DNA of 60,200 bases from assembly GCA_019449635.1 (NCBI GenBank), contig JAGRPI010000024.1, positions 1-60,200 on the forward strand. The letters are read 5' to 3'. The stretch comes from Candidatus Ferrigenium bremense. Lineage in GTDB: Bacteria > Pseudomonadota > Gammaproteobacteria > Burkholderiales > Gallionellaceae. Shown in pieces: positions 55,938-60,200 of this stretch (within the stretch, counting starts at the first letter, position 1; the number at the start of each line of letters is the position of its first letter). A model generated the notes under the pieces. The model saw only the letters and a list, made by a program, of their open reading frames with translations. It was not told the origin of the DNA and ran no database searches. Made by a program: the position numbers and the translations under genes.

Positions 55938-56699
55938 GTGGATCCGTTTAATAACGTTATGGCCAAAATGCAACCGTGGGACTTTCAACATACGTACGGC
56001 CTCGTGGAGAGATCCTTCGGGCGTGACCAAGTGGCCCTCGTCAAGCCCTGTTTGCAATCAGTCGTTGATCGCCAGAACTTCGCCTCATATCACTTTCAAG
56101 AGACACAACGCCTCCTCAAGAGCTTCAGGCGCAAGCACTTGGCAGACAAAAACCTCTTCCTTGCTCTTCATGGGTCGAGTAATCCTCCAGCAAGAATCCC
56201 GTTTGAAGTGTTAATGATCAAGGCCGGAGCGCACGCCACTGCCTGCGTTCAGGCCATTCACGCGATTTCGGACATTCTAGCAAGCGGCGTCTACTTCGCC
56301 AGCGGCCTCAACTTGAGCGCTCAGCCCCTCTCAGATCGAGATATTTCCATCGATTCGGTCACCACTCTAGTAAAGCGCACTCCATCGCTTGCGAACCTTG
56401 CAGATCCAGTTTCGCGGATTTCAACAGGCCCGCAATATGAGCACCTTGCCGCTTTGAGCAATCTGAGCAAACACCGGACAATCATTCGTACCACTCTCAG
56501 TGAAGACTGGACCGGAAAGAGAAAGGAACTGCATGAGTTTCGGCTTCCGGCGTTCTCGCGTCCTACCAAGTCAGGGCAGAAGCACTATCCTGAAGTGTCC
56601 TTTGCATCACTCACGGAGGCGGAGTACAGGCGACTCAGCTTTCTCGTCATCGAGATCGGCCACGAAATCAATGCTGCACTCACCAAGAATGCGCCCTAA
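55938..56699 (+). CDS. hypothetical protein of the island
   Basis: 253 residues from GTG 55938, or 246 from ATG 55959. Mostly helical. Features include FEVLMIKAGAHATACVQAIHAISDIL near residue 88 and SNLSKHRTIIRT near residue 177. No known motif. Position four bases before the next gene suggests a two-gene unit. It resembles in style the Cthe_2314/DUF-type helical proteins seen in defence islands, but I cannot name a family. Confidence 0.6.
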   Translation: MDPFNNVMAKMQPWDFQHTYGLVERSFGRDQVALVKPCLQSVVDRQNFASYHFQETQRLLKSFRRKHLADKNLFLALHGSSNPPARIPFEVLMIKAGAHATACVQAIHAISDILASGVYFASGLNLSAQPLSDRDISIDSVTTLVKRTPSLANLADPVSRISTGPQYEHLAALSNLSKHRTIIRTTLSEDWTGKRKELHEFRLPAFSRPTKSGQKHYPEVSFASLTEAEYRRLSFLVIEIGHEINAALTKNAP

Positions 56700-56703
56700 C
56701 GTA

Positions 56704-57372
56704 ATGAGTCTCATCATGACTGATATGGCAGATTTGCTTCATCAATCGGATGAACTGGCCACCGAACTGTCTGCGCTTATGGAATTGCCAGCATACGATA
56801 ACTCACCCCGAATAACATCGAGTCGCACACTTTGCGGAGTTTCGTTCGAGCACTCCGAGAGTGTGCGCATTCTAATAACAACGGGAAATTTCACCTCTTC
56901 GCTCGGTGTGCTCCGGATGCAATACGAAGCGCTTGTTAAGGCTATTTGGGCACTCTACGCGGCTTCTGAAAACTCCATTACTAAGCTACAAAGCAACCTG
57001 AATCCTGATAATGCCAAGTGGGCTGACAAAATTCCTCTTCTGGGGGAGTTACTGGTTGAGCTTGAGGGGAAAGCCCCTGCTCAAGCGCTTGGGCCATTGA
57101 ATGAGTTCAAGGAATACTCATGGAAGCCATTAAGTTCATATATCCATGGTGGTGTTCACGCAATTACGCGCCATGGAAAAGGCTACCCTATTGAATTGCT
57201 CGCACAAGCACTGAGATCGTCGAACGGTCTCCAAGTAATGACGGGAATGATGTTGGTAATTTTGTCTGGAGATACCAAACAACAAGGGCGCATTTCCAAA
57301 ATTCAGCAGAATTTTGTCAACTGCTGTCCCACCCTTAATCCTCATAACACTGCGCTCAAGGGATCCCGCTGA
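56704..57372 (+). CDS. DUF6988-like helical protein
   Basis: 222 residues from ATG 56704. SLGVLRMQYEALVKAIWALYAAS and the C-terminal LSSYIHGGVHAITRHGKGYP recall DUF6988, a helical family found in accessory regions. The function is unknown. The conserved YIHGG-H segment could be an active or binding site. It follows the previous gene by four bases and overlaps the next frame as TGATG. Confidence 0.6.
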   Translation: MSLIMTDMADLLHQSDELATELSALMELPAYDNSPRITSSRTLCGVSFEHSESVRILITTGNFTSSLGVLRMQYEALVKAIWALYAASENSITKLQSNLNPDNAKWADKIPLLGELLVELEGKAPAQALGPLNEFKEYSWKPLSSYIHGGVHAITRHGKGYPIELLAQALRSSNGLQVMTGMMLVILSGDTKQQGRISKIQQNFVNCCPTLNPHNTALKGSR

Positions 57373-57647
57373 TGCGGGCCCATGAGCTTCAGGTTTATGT
57401 CGGCTTTGGTCAGCTAAGCAGTCAAATTTCGCAACGCTCTGATTGGGCCGCTTTGGCCGAGAACCTGCCGTTCGAAGTGCTTAAGCTGCGCGACCGTTCA
57501 GTGTCGGTACCGTACCGTGACCACAGCCAGCTTTATGGCGAGCAGTTTGCAACCCTCTGTGCTTCCTTCGTGTCAAAATCGCAACTCACGAGCATCCGGT
57601 ATTTTTTGCATGCCAGCGTTGCATACCTCGCATTGCGCTGGCTGTAG
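57372..57647 (+). CDS. possible small gene, poorly supported
   Basis: 91 residues. The only support is its TGATG overlap with the previous stop. The sequence has no recognisable domain, and it could be non-coding or a decayed fragment. Confidence 0.25.
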   Translation: MRAHELQVYVGFGQLSSQISQRSDWAALAENLPFEVLKLRDRSVSVPYRDHSQLYGEQFATLCASFVSKSQLTSIRYFLHASVAYLALRWL

Positions 57648-57686
57648 AATTGCACGGTTGGCAGCCAGCCATTCAAGGTAATAATC

Positions 57687-58274
57687 ATGACAAAAGTCCA
57701 TTGCGAAGGGTGCGGCGAAGACGCTCCAAGCTACGAAATCACCCACTATGGTTCCATGGATGGGATTTATAGACAGCTTTGCAGCTGTTGCTTCAGTGCA
57801 GAAGTCGCCAAGGTCAGCGGTATCGATAATTTTGACAATACCCGACTTCAGCCTATCAGGATAAATGACTGCTCTGGCGAAGCACACCAGTTTCATTTCG
57901 TATCACGCCTGTTGGGAAATATGGTTACTCTGGATGCTTTTGAGGTTCATGATGGTGACCGGTCAGGCTATCAGTTTCAAATAATCGGCGACCCCGAAGA
58001 AGACATGTTCGCCATGCTTGGTCGCATGGTTGAGAAAATACGCAAAGCGCTTTCCGTTAAGCACATCAAGAACGCCGGTGATGGGCATGGACTTCAGATT
58101 GCTGACATGACGGTGCGGGGGCGGGTCGAATGCGACCTCTCCGAAGATATTCGCATGCCCTGTGTTGTTGTCGATGGCCAGGAAATATCATGGGAAGATT
58201 TTGGCCGCATGATAAGTTCATTCGAGGGGTGGCAGTTCAAACTGGAGATTCTTGATCGCAGCGAGGAGTGCTGA
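57687..58274 (+). CDS. hypothetical zinc-ribbon protein (DUF7713-like)
   Basis: 195 residues with AAGG upstream. An N-terminal zinc ribbon (CEGCGEDAPSY, then LCSCCFSAEVAK) is followed by a domain with FHFVSRLLGNMVTLDAFE and GYQFQIIGDPEEDMFAMLGRM. The layout recalls a family annotated DUF7713 in accessory regions. Function unknown. Confidence 0.6.
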   Translation: MTKVHCEGCGEDAPSYEITHYGSMDGIYRQLCSCCFSAEVAKVSGIDNFDNTRLQPIRINDCSGEAHQFHFVSRLLGNMVTLDAFEVHDGDRSGYQFQIIGDPEEDMFAMLGRMVEKIRKALSVKHIKNAGDGHGLQIADMTVRGRVECDLSEDIRMPCVVVDGQEISWEDFGRMISSFEGWQFKLEILDRSEEC

Positions 58275-58317
58275 TGCTGGACACTACCCTCAGTTTATTG
58301 CCTGTCATAATCACAGC

Positions 58318-59241
58318 ATGAATAACCAGCCCCCAGAAAACATGAAACTTGATGAAGCCATAGCGTTGCTGAAAACCAATGGCTATCGGGTCATCCGCCC
58401 CTTCGAGCCACGCACCACTTATTCGGATTCGCCCCCGCCGGAGAAACTGTTGAAGGCTGCTGTCCTGGATACAGAAACCACTGGATTGAACTCGGCTGAC
58501 GATAGGATTATCGAGCTTGGCATTGTCGTCTTTGAGTATTGCCCGGAGACAGGGCAGGCCTACAGGGTGCTGGAGACCTTCAATGAGCTTGAAGACCCCG
58601 GGATGCCGATTTCACCAGAGTCCACGAAGGTTCATAACATCACAGATGAGATGGTTGCGGGGAAGCGTATTGATGATGCCGCCGTACAGGCTCTAATGTC
58701 TGATGTGTCGATTGTTATCGCCCACAATGCAAGTTTTGACCGTGGGTTCGTGGAAGCGCGGTTGCCCATGTTTGCCAGGAAAGCATGGGCTTGTTCCCTC
58801 GCACAGGTAGCATGGAAAAATGAAGGTATGGGAGGTGCGAGTCTGGAGTTCCTGGCTTACCGCTATGGTTTTCATTTTGGTGGTCACAGGGCGTCAGTCG
58901 ACTGCCATGCGCTGCTTGAAGTGCTGCAATGCGATTTACCCGAGTCCGGTGGCAAGGTAATGAAAGCGCTTCTGGCCAATGCCCGTGGTAATGAAATCAA
59001 GGTTTGGGCGTTGAATTCGCCATTCGATAGCAAGGATAAACTCAAGGCGCGTAGTTATCGCTGGGAGCCAGAGCGCAAGACGTGGAGCGTCTTGTTACCC
59101 CAAGCGAATCTTTCCCAGGAAGTTGACTGGCTGCGGGAGCATGTCTATCAAGGTCGTCCATTCAAGCTTGAACTGGAGAAAGTTGACGCATTCCATCGCT
59201 TCACGTCCCGGCGCGGTACTACCGAGACGGTGAGCTATTAG
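58318..59241 (+). CDS. DnaQ-like 3'-5' exonuclease
   Basis: 307 residues from ATG 58318. DEDDh motifs: AVLDTETTGLNSADDRIIELGIV (ExoI), AHNASFDRGFV (ExoII) and HRASVDCHALLEVL (ExoIII). The C-terminal 75 residues (DSKDKLKARSYRWEPERKTW..) form an extra domain typical of exonucleases in integrated and conjugative elements. It is not a full polymerase subunit epsilon. A role in element replication or defence is inference. Confidence 0.82.
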   Translation: MNNQPPENMKLDEAIALLKTNGYRVIRPFEPRTTYSDSPPPEKLLKAAVLDTETTGLNSADDRIIELGIVVFEYCPETGQAYRVLETFNELEDPGMPISPESTKVHNITDEMVAGKRIDDAAVQALMSDVSIVIAHNASFDRGFVEARLPMFARKAWACSLAQVAWKNEGMGGASLEFLAYRYGFHFGGHRASVDCHALLEVLQCDLPESGGKVMKALLANARGNEIKVWALNSPFDSKDKLKARSYRWEPERKTWSVLLPQANLSQEVDWLREHVYQGRPFKLELEKVDAFHRFTSRRGTTETVSY

Positions 59242-59244
59242 GGC

Positions 59245-59571
59245 ATGGCGCGCCGCAACCACTATCACGTTTATGTTGTCGAGTTGTCCAGGGAAGTGCT
59301 GTACGAAGGCAAGTTCAAAAGATGCAATCCGGATTACATCCCGGGCAAGCCGTGCGTTTATGTCGGCATGACAGGCTTGGATCCCGACGTGCGCTTCGAC
59401 AAACACAAGGCGGGCATCCAGTCCAATCGGTACGTCAAGCAATACGGATTGCGGTTGTTGCCCGATCTCTACGAAGCATTTAACCCGATGCCTTATGAAG
59501 AGGCGTGTGACAGGGAAGTGGAGATGGGGATTGATTTGCGCAGTGCAGGGTTCGGGGTTTGGCAGGCGTGA
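59245..59571 (+). CDS. GIY-YIG-like small protein
   Basis: 108 residues. HVYVVELSREVL near the start and CVYVGMTGLDPDVRFDKHK resemble the first two strands and the Arg helix of GIY-YIG endonucleases. YGLRLLPDLYEAFNPMPYEEA is a conserved tail. Nuclease activity is possible but not certain. It begins 3 bases after the exonuclease gene stop, so it is cotranscribed with it. Confidence 0.65.
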   Translation: MARRNHYHVYVVELSREVLYEGKFKRCNPDYIPGKPCVYVGMTGLDPDVRFDKHKAGIQSNRYVKQYGLRLLPDLYEAFNPMPYEEACDREVEMGIDLRSAGFGVWQA

Positions 59572-59657
59572 CAAATCACATAACGCACCACGCTTATGCT
59601 TGAAGTAAAATCCCGCCAGCTTTATTCATGACCGCACACACTCTACAGCCTTTGCAA

Positions 59658-59939
59658 ATGACCCGCTCAGAACTTATTGAACGCATTGCCGATCTGCACC
59701 CCCAACTGCAATTGAAAGATGCCGAGCTTGCCGTCAGGGTGATTCTGGATGCGCTTTCCGATGCGCTATCGAAGGGTGGGCGTGCCGAGATTCGCGGCTT
59801 CGGCTCCTTTGGATTGAATTACCGGCCACCACGACAAGGGCGGAACCCCAAGACCGGCGCGAAGGTGAAAGTGCCTGCCAAGTATGTACCGCATTTCAAG
59901 CCGGGCAAGGAACTGAAAGAACGGGTGGACCGCGAATGA
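59658..59939 (+). CDS. ihfB: integration host factor beta-subunit paralogue
   Basis: 93 residues from ATG 59658 (an upstream ATG at 59628 adds ten). [44 protein letters not shown] and [16 protein letters not shown] match IHF-beta. It bends DNA as a dimer with IHF-alpha. The normal neighbour, rpsA, is not here; the gene lies among island genes, so it may be an extra copy used for integration or gene control. Confidence 0.85.
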   Translation: MTRSELIERIADLHPQLQLKDAELAVRVILDALSDALSKGGRAEIRGFGSFGLNYRPPRQGRNPKTGAKVKVPAKYVPHFKPGKELKERVDRE

Positions 59940-60178
59940 CAATCGAATCTCTCCCTGAATTTACTGCCCCGGCAGCCAGGCTATGGGCAGCCATTCCAGT
60001 CGATGCCAGAAAGCGACTGCTCGCGAATGTCTGGTGCGGGAAATGCCGTCATGCGGTCACCATCACCAATTTTACCGGAGCCGTCAAGGCGGGCGACCTG
60101 TTGCTTGTTGGCAAATGTTCGGAGTGTCATGGTGATGTGGCGAGACTGATCGAGACGAGTGAGATTGCGGTTAAATGA
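59936..60178 (+). CDS. small zinc-ribbon protein of unknown function
   Basis: 80 residues, ATGA overlap with the ihfB-like gene. Two Cys pairs (WCGKCRH and KCSECHG) form a likely zinc ribbon. The overlap suggests it is translated with the upstream gene. No family recognised. Confidence 0.6.
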   Translation: MTIESLPEFTAPAARLWAAIPVDARKRLLANVWCGKCRHAVTITNFTGAVKAGDLLLVGKCSECHGDVARLIETSEIAVK

Positions 60179-60200
60179 AAAATCACGCGCCAGAATCGGG

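Noticed and set aside
57372..57647. Functional claim for the 91-codon frame
   Set aside because: Listed only with low confidence, because the sole support is an overlapping start.
59000..60200. Right attachment site of the island
   Set aside because: I looked for a repeat of the tRNA-Arg 3' end to the right of the integrase and saw none inside the window.

Overview
The window looks like chromosome of a betaproteobacterium, probably of the Nitrosomonadales/Gallionellaceae type. The support is the surE-pcm-nlpD block, dapA-bamC followed by a metallo-beta-lactamase gene, the recJ-prfB-lysS neighbourhood, feoAB and the generally GC-rich coding. The genus is inference. The first 40 kb are mostly core genes; from tRNA-Arg at 39.9 kb to the end is an accessory island.

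Layout. 1-2.7 kb: the C-terminal end of an RTX (calcium-binding, type I secreted) protein and a DUF2339 membrane protein. 2.7-12.9 kb: a tightly packed same-strand cluster for phospholipid turnover: aas acyltransferase/acyl-ACP synthetase, a 36-residue Tat-like peptide gene, lplT, a permuted NlpC/P60 protein, a PlsC-like acyltransferase, a PAP2-like enzyme, a frameshifted PEP-synthase-like gene and a ClsC-like phospholipase D. 13.1-16.6 kb: surE, pcm, nlpD, a radical SAM gene and a small gene. 16.8-25.8 kb: rep, feoB/feoA, dapA, bamC, a metallo-hydrolase, a small lipoprotein, bcp and slyD. 25.9-28.5 kb: copA and a DUF2892 protein. 28.5-29.9 kb: an IS110-family (IS1111-like) insertion. 30.0-38.3 kb (minus strand): recJ, an MgtC/DUF4010 transporter-like gene, prfB with its programmed +1 frameshift, an hsdM relic, a DUF6933-like gene, vapBC and lysS. 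38.5-40.0 kb: lysC, tRNA-Ser(GCT) and tRNA-Arg(ACG).

The island starts just after tRNA-Arg with a tyrosine integrase and an overlapping excisionase-like gene, then two unknown genes, about 1 kb of AT-rich non-coding DNA and an IS91-type element with its own recombinase. Next come two antiphage systems that both use ubiquitin-like conjugation chemistry. A complete type II CBASS operon (capV-dncV-cap2-cap3, minus strand, 50.4 to 46.1 kb) lies divergent from a Bil-type operon (Ubl, E2-like, JAB peptidase, E1; plus strand, 52.7 to 55.6 kb). A large unrecognised gene sits between them. The island continues with unknown genes, a DnaQ-like exonuclease, a GIY-YIG-like protein and an IHF-beta paralogue. 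No right attachment site was seen.

The other notable signal is a set of palindromic repeats inserted in frame inside conserved genes. There are two in recJ, one in copA and one in the MgtC/DUF4010 gene, and they fall into two sequence families. They lengthen the proteins without breaking the reading frame, much like Rickettsia palindromic elements. Other palindromic repeats lie between genes.
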